Origin: an uncultured Porphyromonadaceae bacterium
GTDB lineage: Bacteria > Bacteroidota > Bacteroidia > Bacteroidales > Muribaculaceae
DNA: 64,000 bases
Assembly (NCBI GenBank): GCA_900541835.1
Contig: UQLL01000002.1
Coordinates: 87,361 to 151,360 of the forward strand
Reading direction: 5' to 3'
Part shown: piece by piece, positions 43,375 through 49,663 of the stretch
Numbering within the stretch: the first letter of the stretch is position 1
Layout of the letters: every line of letters starts with the position of its first letter
Notes under the pieces: model-generated
What the model saw: only the letters and a program-made list of their open reading frames with translations
Told to the model about the DNA's origin: nothing
The model's database searches: none
Program-made: the position numbers and the translations under genes

Positions 43375-43644
43375 GTCCTAAGGGAAATCGAGGCCGCGGG
43401 ACTTAAAAAAAAGTCCTTTATGCGACATTTCAAGCCAAAACGGGGCATAAAAAAAGCAAGAAAAAAGCAAAAAAAAGCAACTCCGCCGGCCATGCGTCAT
43501 GGTCGGTCGGGGGCGCCGGGTACTTTGCGCGGCGGTGGCCACCCCAAATCGGCGCCGCGTCCGGCGCCCGGCCAGCGTCGCGGGATTTGCTTTTTTCTTG
43601 CTTTTTTAGTCCGGCTCGGATGGAGCGTGAAGGCGCCTCAAGCA
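43375..43644. other. Integrase upstream region
   Basis: This stretch before the integrase ATG contains the A-rich arm repeats (43450-43607), a near-consensus promoter box TACTTTG (43521-43527, one base short of TAnnTTTG) and GC-rich secondary structure between the arms. The reading frame of the integrase stays open through it but has biased, non-protein-like composition. Confidence 0.55.
43450..43607. repeat. 22-bp inverted repeat of AAAAAAGCAA units (candidate integrase arm sites)
   Basis: The arms at 43450-43471 and 43586-43607 are perfect complements over 22 bp, each made of two AAAAAAGCAA-type units; a third unit follows on the left (43471-43480). They bracket the likely integrase promoter, 115 bases apart. 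Repeated short A-rich units in this position are typical of arm-type binding sites for tyrosine recombinases or their accessory proteins. Confidence 0.6.
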
Positions 43645-44868
43645 ATGATCACTCTGAAATTCTATCTCGATGCCCGCGCAGTGAAGGCGGGCGAAGCTGC
43701 ACCCGTGCGTCTGTCGGTGCACCAGTGCTCCAAACGTGCGTTCATCAATACCGGCGTCCGTGTGAAGCCGGACCAGTGGGACAAAGGGCTGCAACGTGTG
43801 CGGCGACGACCGGACGCGGGGGCTCTCAATGCCCGGCTCAAGGAGTTGATGGAGCGTGTGGAGGCCCTCGTGTGGGACCTGCACGGCCAGGGGCGTTTCC
43901 GCGCCCTGTCGGTGACGGAGGTCAAGAATGTGCTGGTCGCCGCCATGGACCCGGAGGGGCAGGCGCCGGCGGACCCAGAGCCCGAGCCTCGGGCGTTTAC
44001 CCTCGCGGCGATGATGGCGGCGTCGGTCCGGGCGCATCACGGCCGCACCAGGGAGCTCTACGAATGCACGGTCGACAGGCTGCGGGCGTGGCTGGGCAAT
44101 GAGTATGAGCAGGCGAGGCCGGAAGAGGTGACGCGCTCGTGGCTGGAGCGTTTCGATGCCTTCCTGGCCCGGACTTCGCCAAGCCGCAACGCCCGCAACA
44201 TCCATTTCCGCAATATCCGGGCGGCGTTCAACCGGGCCATCGACGACGAGCTTACGGCGCATTACCCGTTCCGGCGCTTCAAGTTGCGCTACGACGCGAC
44301 GGAGAAGCGCGCCCTGACTCTTGAGCAGCTCCGCAAGATCATAACTGCGGAGCTGCCGGAGTCGCTGGCGGTGTCCCGCGACATATGGGTGCTGATCTTC
44401 TGCCTGCGCGGCATCAACTTCGTGGACCTCTGCCGGCTGAGACGCCTGGACGCGGACGGGTATGTGCGCTACGAGAGGGCGAAGACGCATCGGCGGTATG
44501 CGGTGAAGGTCGAGCCGGAGGCCCGTAGGCTCATAGAGCGTTACCGGGGCAGGCGCCAGCTGCTCATGATGCTCGACAAGCATCCGGAATACCGCGTCTA
44601 CTACGAACATCTGCGCCGGGGGCTGGTCAAGGTGACGGAGGCGCTGAACCGCATCGACGACGGGGTGCGCATAGACAAGCTGACCACCTACCATGCGCGG
44701 CACTCGTGGGCGACGGCGGCGGCGTGGCTCGACATCCCGAAGGAGACGATCGCGGCGGGCCTGGGCCACGGCGGCAACACGGTCACGGACGTGTACATCG
44801 ATTTCGACATGCGCAAGGTGGACGTGGCCAACCGCCGCGTCCTCGACTATGTCTTCTACGGCCGCTGA
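43645..44868 (+). CDS. int: Tyrosine recombinase (phage integrase)
   Basis: The 407-residue protein catalyses site-specific integration and excision at tRNA-Ser. It has an N-terminal arm-binding domain (KFYLDARAVKAGEAAPVRLSV ... INTGVRVKPDQWD, ~4-50), a SAM-like core-binding domain (~100-205) and a C-terminal catalytic domain with the first Arg in CLRGINFVDL (~Arg255), Lys in KTHRRY, the HxxR box TYHARHSWAT (~347-356) and the Tyr nucleophile in VTDVYIDF (~384). The layout is that of Bacteroidota phage/transposon integrases. The ATG at 43645 is chosen because conserved sequence begins there. A strong hairpin terminator follows. Confidence 0.92.
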   Translation: MITLKFYLDARAVKAGEAAPVRLSVHQCSKRAFINTGVRVKPDQWDKGLQRVRRRPDAGALNARLKELMERVEALVWDLHGQGRFRALSVTEVKNVLVAAMDPEGQAPADPEPEPRAFTLAAMMAASVRAHHGRTRELYECTVDRLRAWLGNEYEQARPEEVTRSWLERFDAFLARTSPSRNARNIHFRNIRAAFNRAIDDELTAHYPFRRFKLRYDATEKRALTLEQLRKIITAELPESLAVSRDIWVLIFCLRGINFVDLCRLRRLDADGYVRYERAKTHRRYAVKVEPEARRLIERYRGRRQLLMMLDKHPEYRVYYEHLRRGLVKVTEALNRIDDGVRIDKLTTYHARHSWATAAAWLDIPKETIAAGLGHGGNTVTDVYIDFDMRKVDVANRRVLDYVFYGR

Positions 44869-44983
44869 AAGTCGTGGCGAAAAGTCGTGGCGATTTTCGC
44901 CGTGTGTGAAAGGTAAAGGAGCGGCGGGGTTTCATGCCCCTCTCCCGACTTTCCGACTCCCCTACCCCTTGGCATCATGAAAA

Positions 44984-45016
44984 GCGCGGCTCCCCGAACC
45001 AACAGGGGAGCCGCGC
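44984..45016. terminator. Bidirectional terminator between integrase and DUF5053-like gene
   Basis: A 12-bp perfect stem, GCGCGGCTCCCC (44984-44995) with its complement (45005-45016), 9-base loop, preceded by AAAA and lying between convergent genes. Confidence 0.75.
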
Positions 45017-45054
45017 GGCCCGGCGCGGTCAGTTATCGAACCCGCGCGGGGCTT

Positions 45055-45288
45055 TTAGTCTATGCTCTCGGCCGCTCTCTGTATGCGCCCGGCGAGGTCG
45101 AGCAGGCTATGCTTCAGCTTTTCTTTTTCTTCTGCTGTGAACTGGCTTGGTTTTCCGTTACCATTGACATCCGTGCCGGATAACTTATGATAGAGCCACG
45201 CGCGGGTATGTCCAAAGTACAGGCGCGAGATGCTGGCCCAATTGATAAACGGGCGGATTTCATTGAGATTGTCTTTTATTGTTTTCAT
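45055..45288 (-). CDS. DUF5053-like small phage protein
   Basis: The 77-residue protein contains INWASISRLYFGHTRAWLYHKLSG followed by KPSQFTAEEKEKLKHSLLDL, matching the DUF5053 pattern seen in many small Bacteroidales phage and mobile-element proteins. The first half looks like a helix-turn-helix (ISRLYFGHTRAWLYHKL), so DNA binding is plausible, and its place beside the integrase suits an excisionase or regulator. The ATG at 45288 is chosen over an upstream in-frame ATG (45309) inside a hairpin. It lies 48 bases after the 46-residue gene. Confidence 0.7.
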   Translation of the reverse strand: MKTIKDNLNEIRPFINWASISRLYFGHTRAWLYHKLSGTDVNGNGKPSQFTAEEKEKLKHSLLDLAGRIQRAAESID

Positions 45289-45304
45289 GCTTGGTGGCGT
45301 TGGT

Positions 45305-45328
45305 GGCACCCCGGCGAACCGGGGCGCC
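45305..45328 (-). other. Hairpin between two small phage genes
   Basis: CCCCGG (45309-45314), loop CGAA, CCGGGG (45319-45324), with extra pairs outside, sits between the 46-residue gene and the DUF5053-like gene and could stabilise or attenuate the shared transcript. Confidence 0.45.
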
Positions 45329-45336
45329 GTTGTTAG

Positions 45337-45477
45337 TCAGTCTGTTTCTTTTAATTCATTGTAGAGAGTGTCGAGGTACTCTTCGATTTCCCATGAGGGA
45401 TTGTGTTTTGCGTTCCTGAAGGCTCTCAAGCCTTGTATCAGTTCCGCTTCTCTTGGTGATAACTGGTTTGTTTTCAT
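45337..45477 (-). CDS. Very small phage protein (46 residues)
   Basis: An ATG at 45477 opens a 46-codon frame (begins MKTNQLSPREAELIQGLRAF, ends in an acidic helix with EEYLDTLYNELKE). Its composition is protein-like, it is preceded 29 bases upstream by a good promoter box (45507), and it is followed closely by the DUF5053-like gene, so I regard it as real. The sequence is mostly helical; SPREAELIQGLRAF could be a helix-turn element. No family is recognised. Confidence 0.55.
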   Translation of the reverse strand: MKTNQLSPREAELIQGLRAFRNAKHNPSWEIEEYLDTLYNELKETD

Positions 45478-45506
45478 GTCCTTGTTGTTGGTTCTGTTTT
45501 ACACTG

Positions 45507-45514
45507 CAAAGTTA
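45507..45514 (-). promoter_or_regulatory. Leftward promoter -7 box of the small control genes
   Basis: TAACTTTG on the minus strand, 29 bases before the ATG at 45477. It faces away from the operator repeat 83 bases to its right. Confidence 0.6.
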
Positions 45515-45596
45515 ATAATCTTTTGGATAATGCACAAATATTTCGACACTTATTTTTAACGCGGGTTCGGGATGAGCGCTGCAAACGGCAAAAAAA

Positions 45597-45646
45597 TTAG
45601 CAAAATATCTTGAAAAATATTTGCGCAATTCAAGATATTTTGCTAA
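45597..45646. promoter_or_regulatory. 18-bp perfect inverted repeat, phage operator candidate
   Basis: TTAGCAAAATATCTTGAA (45597-45614) and its exact complement (45629-45646) are separated by 14 bases. The right arm overlaps the rightward -7 box (45644-45651), so a bound protein would block that promoter. Such long perfect dyads next to divergent phage promoters are typical repressor sites. Confidence 0.65.
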
Positions 45647-45651
45647 CTTTG
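45644..45651 (+). promoter_or_regulatory. Rightward promoter -7 box overlapped by the operator
   Basis: TAACTTTG, followed by TAGTGTCAAAC, the same start region as the orphan promoter at 18369. It would transcribe the 22-codon frame at 45730 and the gene at 45874. Confidence 0.6.
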
Positions 45652-45729
45652 TAGTGTCAAACAAGAGAGTTTGGCGGGGTTAAGCTCCTTCACCGAAAGT
45701 AAGGAGCAAAACCAAAAACCGGCAATACA

Positions 45730-45798
45730 ATGAAGCGTAGCCTAGAAATTACATTCAACGTATTGGTTTTCAAGATTACGATTAAGTTCGAGTTCTGA
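45730..45798 (+). CDS. Possible 22-residue peptide
   Basis: A short frame (starts MKRSLEITFNVLVFKITI) with strictly alternating hydrophobic and charged residues, as in an amphipathic strand or membrane-active peptide. It lies 79 bases after the rightward promoter, after a small hairpin GCTCCTT/AAGGAGC (45684-45707), and is followed within seven bases by a strong GNRA-type hairpin. It could be a leader peptide, a small toxin or simply part of an untranslated RNA; nothing proves translation. Confidence 0.35.
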   Translation: MKRSLEITFNVLVFKITIKFEF

Positions 45799-45804
45799 GA
45801 ACCG

Positions 45805-45831
45805 CCCCGGCGCCCGAAAGGGCGGCCGGGG
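45805..45831 (+). terminator. GAAA-tetraloop hairpin, attenuator candidate
   Basis: CCCCGGC-GCCC pairs with GGGC-G-GCCGGGG around a GAAA loop, with one bulged G. It sits between the 22-codon frame and the next gene. No T-run follows, so it may shape or stabilise the RNA rather than end it. Confidence 0.5.
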
Positions 45832-45855
45832 TCCGCCGGCTTTGGTTTTGCGGTG

Positions 45856-45863
45856 CAAAGTTA
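45856..45863 (-). promoter_or_regulatory. Leftward TAnnTTTG box opposite the RHH-like gene
   Basis: TAACTTTG on the minus strand; it would give an antisense RNA across 45651-45850 towards the operator. Only the box supports it. Confidence 0.3.
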
Positions 45864-45873
45864 TAAATTAATT

Positions 45874-46080
45874 ATGGAAGAACAAAACGAGAAGAAAGGA
45901 TGGGGAGGCGCCCGCAAGGGTGCGGGCCGCAAGAGGATTCCCGACAGGGACTGCAGGGTGGCTTTCGGGCTGTCGGTCGAGGCCAAGCGGCGGCTGGTCA
46001 GCTGGGCCGATGCCCGGGGACTGTCGCTGCAGGAAGCGGCCAATCGCATCTTCAGCCGGCTGGAAGTCGGGGAACAGTGA
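45874..46080 (+). CDS. Small ribbon-helix-helix-like phage regulator
   Basis: The 68-residue protein begins with a Gly/Arg/Lys-rich segment (GGARKGAGRK, ~10-19) followed by a strand-like CRVAFGLS and two helices (VEAKRRLVSWADARG, SLQEAANRIFSRL), the order of ribbon-helix-helix DNA-binding proteins. The ATG at 45874 starts the conserved part; an ATG 21 bases upstream would add residues of no clear merit. It is the only rightward gene behind the operator-controlled promoter and ends at a strong terminator, so it is a candidate for the regulator that uses the 18-bp inverted repeat. This is inference. Confidence 0.55.
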   Translation: MEEQNEKKGWGGARKGAGRKRIPDRDCRVAFGLSVEAKRRLVSWADARGLSLQEAANRIFSRLEVGEQ

Positions 46081-46096
46081 ATCGAGACGCCTGGAA

Positions 46097-46130
46097 AAGG
46101 CGGCCACCGTATCGGGGCGGTGGCCGCCTT
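46097..46130. terminator. Bidirectional terminator between control and late regions
   Basis: A 13-bp perfect stem (AAGGCGGCCACCG with its complement at 46118-46130), eight-base loop, with A's before and T's within the right end, between convergent genes. Confidence 0.8.
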
Positions 46131-46133
46131 GCG

Positions 46134-46625
46134 TCATTCTTTCGCGGCAGGCGGGGAGTACTTGAGGCCTTTTAGCTTATCCCGGGGAGGGCGCGGGCCG
46201 CGCGGGTCGCGGCAGTCGGTGCGCTCGCAGCGCCACACGCGGTGATAGTCGGCCTGGCGGCGGGCGTCGCCGAGGGCGGCGGCGAGGCGGGCTATCTCTT
46301 CCTTGTCGGCGTTGCGGCCATGCTCGGAGTCTATGACCTGGGCGGTGAGGTGCCGGATCTGCGCGGTCTTGTCGGCGATGTCCTTGTCCTGCTCGGCTAT
46401 GCGTTCGGCGCTTTCCTTGGCCAGTCGGATGTACACCTCGAGGCTCTCCTGCTGGTGGGAGATCTGGAGGTGGAGCCGCTCGACCTCGGCCTTGTCGGCG
46501 TCGTCCTCGGCCAGGTCGGCGCCGGCGTCGTCTTTGCGCCGGCGGGCGGGTATGAGCCAGTGGAGCACGACGTCGCCGACGAAGCCGAGGCCGAGCAGGG
46601 CGATGATGAGGTTTTGCCAGTCCAT
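46134..46625 (-). CDS. Phage membrane-anchored coiled-coil protein
   Basis: The 163-residue protein has an N-terminal transmembrane helix (LIIALLGLGFVGDVVLHWLI, ~6-25), a basic stop-transfer (ARRRK), a long charged coiled coil (~40-125) and a Cys/Arg/Pro-rich end (CERTDCRDPRGPRPP). It is the last gene of the late region, 9 bases after the u-spanin candidate. Similar anchor-plus-coiled-coil proteins act as inner-membrane spanins, but they usually need an outer-membrane partner; the neighbouring gene could be it or could act alone. The function is uncertain. Confidence 0.5.
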   Translation of the reverse strand: MDWQNLIIALLGLGFVGDVVLHWLIPARRRKDDAGADLAEDDADKAEVERLHLQISHQQESLEVYIRLAKESAERIAEQDKDIADKTAQIRHLTAQVIDSEHGRNADKEEIARLAAALGDARRQADYHRVWRCERTDCRDPRGPRPPRDKLKGLKYSPPAAKE

Positions 46626-46634
46626 GATGCCGAG

Positions 46635-47048
46635 TCATTTGCGCCGCCGCACGAGCCATATCACCGCCACGCTCAGACAGGCGCCGACCAGCAGCGCCAT
46701 CGAGCAGGGGCCGGCCAGCGCCTCGAGGCGCTCCCGGCGGCTCAGGGGCCTCTCCACGGGCACGGGGACGGAGACGCGGACGGTGTCGACGGCAGTCTCG
46801 CGCACAGTGTCGCGGAGCAATTTCGTGCGGTCGCGGTAATGGTATTCCGCCACGCGCACCGTGTCGCCGAGGCTGATGACTGCCACCGAGTCGCGGATAT
46901 AGACAGAGTCGATGCGCAGCTGCGAGCGGTAGAGCGTGTCGGTGTGGTAGACGGTACCCTGCACCGGCACGTACACCTTGCGGGAGCAGGCGCACAGAAG
47001 AAGCAGGGCGCACAGTGCGGCCACAGGGGTTATTCCACGGTTATCCAT
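46635..47048 (-). CDS. Unimolecular spanin-like lysis protein
   Basis: The 137-residue protein has an N-terminal lipoprotein signal (LLLLCACSRK, Cys21) and a C-terminal transmembrane helix (about residues 112-133) ending in a cytoplasmic RRRK. The periplasmic part between them is strand-rich with alternating hydrophobic/polar residues (VYVPVQGTVYHTD, IDSVYIRDSVAVISLGDTVRV, TVRVSVPVPVE). A lipid anchor in the outer membrane joined to an inner-membrane helix is the defining layout of u-spanins, which fuse the two membranes at the end of lysis. It overlaps the endolysin candidate by 19 bases, in the right place for a lysis cassette. Confidence 0.6.
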   Translation of the reverse strand: MDNRGITPVAALCALLLLCACSRKVYVPVQGTVYHTDTLYRSQLRIDSVYIRDSVAVISLGDTVRVAEYHYRDRTKLLRDTVRETAVDTVRVSVPVPVERPLSRRERLEALAGPCSMALLVGACLSVAVIWLVRRRK

Positions 47049-47506
47049 ATCTGTTCGTTGCGTTTCATCTGCGCCTCCCACAGCATCGGGTAGAGGCGTT
47101 TGCACGTGGCCATGGAGTCGGTGACGCCGCCCACCACCGTGTTGCGGCCCAGTATGATGCAGCCGGCCGAGGAGCGGGCGCTGCTGCCTGCGTGGATGAG
47201 TATGCCCTCGAAGTGGGGAACGTCGAGCAGGCGGGGGAGCATGCCGCACAGGCCGTTGGGCTTCCACCAGTCGTACTCGCGGCGCTGCGAGAACTTGGGC
47301 GACTGCACGGCCATGGTGACACGGTAGCGCCCGTTGGGGATGGCCGTCTGCGCGTATATCTTGGCCTCGCCGTTGTCGAAACGCCCGTTGTGGTTGAGGT
47401 CGCGGTCGGTGTCCTCCACGGTGTCACAGAAATACTCCCCGTCGATGTAGAGGCGCCCGATTGTGTAAGTCGGTCGGCGGGCTATGCGTCTGAGCAGTAT
47501 TTCCAT
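47030..47506 (-). CDS. DUF5675-like, L,D-transpeptidase-fold endolysin candidate
   Basis: The 158-residue protein has no signal peptide. The motif GILIHAGSSARSSAGCI (His105, Gly107, Ser113, Gly115, Cys116) has the H-x-G then S-x-G-C spacing of the L,D-transpeptidase active site; the earlier TAIPNGRYRV matches the family start of that domain. It fits the DUF5675 pattern found in lysis cassettes of Bacteroidales phages. No other lysozyme, amidase or peptidase gene is visible between the holin candidate and the spanin candidate, so this is the most likely cell-wall hydrolase of the phage. The reaction has to be tested. Confidence 0.6.
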   Translation of the reverse strand: MEILLRRIARRPTYTIGRLYIDGEYFCDTVEDTDRDLNHNGRFDNGEAKIYAQTAIPNGRYRVTMAVQSPKFSQRREYDWWKPNGLCGMLPRLLDVPHFEGILIHAGSSARSSAGCIILGRNTVVGGVTDSMATCKRLYPMLWEAQMKRNEQIWITVE

Positions 47507-47510
47507 GGCG

Positions 47511-47801
47511 CTACTCGGTGAAATAGTTTGCGAAGTAGGCCACGGGGGTGGCGGCCAGGGCGCCTATGAAGTCGGCGACCAGGTCCCACACGCAGAAGTG
47601 CCCGCCCGGCTTGCGGCTGTCGCGGATCTCCTTGCCGATGCCCACGGCCAGCGTCAGCAGCAGCACACAGAGCGCAGCCAGCCACGGCGAGAACGGCACG
47701 AAGCTGAACACGCCGGCCAGCACGGAGCCCAGGCCGAAGCTCAGAGCCATGTGAAACACCTTGTCGTAACCTTTGCGGTCGTTGCAGATTTTCTTTGTCA
47801 T
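47511..47801 (-). CDS. Small membrane protein, holin candidate
   Basis: The 96-residue protein has two to three hydrophobic segments (VFHMALSFGLGSVLAGVFSFV, WLAALCVLLLTLAVGIG, LVADFIGALAATPVAYFA) and a conserved-looking GKEIRDSRKPGGHFCVWDL loop. The loop resembles the YfiM/DUF2279 type of small membrane protein. Its place directly upstream of the endolysin candidate (four bases) and the absence of any other small membrane gene there make a holin role plausible, although the loop is more elaborate than in classical holins. Confidence 0.5.
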   Translation of the reverse strand: MTKKICNDRKGYDKVFHMALSFGLGSVLAGVFSFVPFSPWLAALCVLLLTLAVGIGKEIRDSRKPGGHFCVWDLVADFIGALAATPVAYFANYFTE

Positions 47802-47814
47802 GATGTTTTGATAT

Positions 47815-48036
47815 TTATGTAAGGGGTTTGTACGCTTCGTGCTGCCGCTGTTTCAGCTCGTCGGCCTCGGCTGTGGTTATTTCCTTCCAGTTGGCGGGAT
47901 CGTCGGTGGCGGCCAGGGTTATCTCCGAGCCGAAGGTGCGGTCGGTGATGGGGGTGTTGTCGTCGGCCTGCGTCAGGACGTGGCCCTCGGCGGCTGTGAT
48001 GCGCCGCAGCGTTACCGTGTATGTGCTTGTTTCCAT
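47815..48036 (-). CDS. Small phage protein between fibre and holin genes
   Basis: The 73-residue protein is soluble, starting with a strand-like METSTYTVTLRRITAAEGHVL and ending in a helix rich in Glu/Gln. It lies four bases after the fibre gene and 13 bases before the holin candidate, in the position where phages of this group often carry a small fibre-associated or chaperone protein. No catalytic or structural motif is visible; function unknown. Confidence 0.5.
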   Translation of the reverse strand: METSTYTVTLRRITAAEGHVLTQADDNTPITDRTFGSEITLAATDDPANWKEITTAEADELKQRQHEAYKPLT

Positions 48037-48040
48037 TGTG

Positions 48041-49648
48041 CTATGAGAATTGGATGAACGTTATCGATTTCTCCGAGGCCTGCGCCTTCATCTCGTCCGT
48101 GAGGCGGGCGTAGGCGTAGGCGTGAAGCGTCACCTGGCGGGTGCCCGAGGTCGTGGCCTGCGCGTTGGTGATCATCCATTGCAGCGAGTCGACGTTGAGG
48201 TCCGGCAGGTTGCGCAGGTCGTATGCTTGAACAGCGGTACCCCACCATCCGAAGTGCATCTCCTCGACCGGGCATGTCATATAGGGTGCAGGGTTGCCCC
48301 CGCCGGTCATTGTTCCGATGACTTTCTTGAGCTTCGGGACGGCGTAGAACATATTGTTGCAGGTATTTGCGGCTCCTATGTTTGCGACTTCCATATTCGT
48401 GCAGCCGATGAAAGCCTGCTGGAATTTCACACTGTTGGTCGCATCGAATCGCGGCGGCAGGTTGGTGCGTATGATGTGCTGTCCGCCGTAGAACATCGCC
48501 GCGTCGTAGTTTCGCGGCGTCCCGGCGTACCAGGTGGCTATCGCCTCGGCATAGCTAAGTCTAAGTCTGTTCAGGAGCCACTCGTCGGTGTCCGGGTCGT
48601 AGTGGCCGTGCACGGTGCGCGTGGACGGGTTTCCTCCCCACCCCTGGTTGCAGCAGGCCTCGTTCCACAGGTCCGCTAACAGGGCCTTCTTGGCGTCCAT
48701 GGGCGGCGCGGCGATGCAGCGCAGGCCGGTGCCGGAGGCGGGGCGGTCGTACTGGCGCCCCGTGGCGGCGCAGAGGTACGTGCGGAAGAGCAGGGGGGAG
48801 CCGTTGCTGTTGCAGACCTCGGAACGCCCCTCCCAGTCGGCGTGGTAGGTGACGGTGGAGCCGACATCGCCGCCGCCCTCGCTCTCGGCCTGCCCCACGC
48901 CCGGGCCGGGATCCACGGGGATGCTCGACACCCGCGCCACGAAGCGGCCCGCCAGCGGCGTCTCCTCGGCGCTCGGCGCCTTCCACGCGTAAGAGGTCGC
49001 CGCCGAGCTGTCGAGCCACACCACCGTGAACGTGCCTGCGGGCTGGCCGCTGTCTATGGTGGCGCCGGGCTGGCGCACCACCTCGGCGAAGCGTATGGTG
49101 GCGTCCTGCGTGGGCAGATAGGCGGCTGGCACCTTGCCGTCGGCGCCGAGAGGCGCAAGTCCTCCGGCCACGCCCTTGATGGCGTCGATGTCGTCGCCGC
49201 CCGCCCGTTCGAGCTTCTGCCCGCCGTCGGCCACGGTCATTATCGCCATGTCGGACTTGCGGATGTATAGCTTGCCGGGGCGCGGCTTGCCGTTGGTGCC
49301 GCACATTCTCTCGCTGCCCGGCCACCTGGCATGGAGCGGCTGGCCGACGGCGGCGGGCACCGCCTCGGCGGCGAAGCGGCCCGTGCCGTCGGCGTTGACC
49401 AGCCACACCACGCGGTAGTTGGCCGTTATCTCGCTGTCCGACACCGTGACGCCCGCAGCGTCCATGTCGCTGTCGTAGCCCTGCACGGCATAGACGTCCT
49501 GCGGCATCTGCGCGGCTGGCACCTTGCCGTCCGCGCCCAGGGTGGCGATGCCGGAGGCGGCGCCGAGCTTCGCATGGTCGGCTGCGGCGTCGGTCAGGAT
49601 GCTGTCCACCTGGGCGCCGGTGTGTGATAATTCGTATTGTGTTGCCAT
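48041..49648 (-). CDS. Tail fibre-like protein with duplicated N-terminal module
   Basis: The 535-residue protein begins with a short helical capsule-like start (MATQYELSHTGAQVDSILTDA) and then has two copies of a module, LGADGKVPAAQMP (~37-49) and LGADGKVPAAYLP (~168-180), each followed by VVWL-containing strands. The C-terminal third has CNNMFYAVPKLKKVIG-type repeats resembling BspA-like leucine-rich repeats, with several Cys residues. This suggests receptor binding. It follows the large tail protein by 15 bases and precedes the lysis genes, as expected for a fibre. Confidence 0.65.
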   Translation of the reverse strand: MATQYELSHTGAQVDSILTDAAADHAKLGAASGIATLGADGKVPAAQMPQDVYAVQGYDSDMDAAGVTVSDSEITANYRVVWLVNADGTGRFAAEAVPAAVGQPLHARWPGSERMCGTNGKPRPGKLYIRKSDMAIMTVADGGQKLERAGGDDIDAIKGVAGGLAPLGADGKVPAAYLPTQDATIRFAEVVRQPGATIDSGQPAGTFTVVWLDSSAATSYAWKAPSAEETPLAGRFVARVSSIPVDPGPGVGQAESEGGGDVGSTVTYHADWEGRSEVCNSNGSPLLFRTYLCAATGRQYDRPASGTGLRCIAAPPMDAKKALLADLWNEACCNQGWGGNPSTRTVHGHYDPDTDEWLLNRLRLSYAEAIATWYAGTPRNYDAAMFYGGQHIIRTNLPPRFDATNSVKFQQAFIGCTNMEVANIGAANTCNNMFYAVPKLKKVIGTMTGGGNPAPYMTCPVEEMHFGWWGTAVQAYDLRNLPDLNVDSLQWMITNAQATTSGTRQVTLHAYAYARLTDEMKAQASEKSITFIQFS

Positions 49649-49663
49649 TTGCGTTATGTGATT

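Noticed and set aside
43279..43644. A 122-residue N-terminal extension of the integrase beginning inside the tRNA gene
   Set aside because: It runs through the tRNA, the hairpin and the A-rich arm repeats, and conserved integrase sequence begins exactly at the ATG at 43645.
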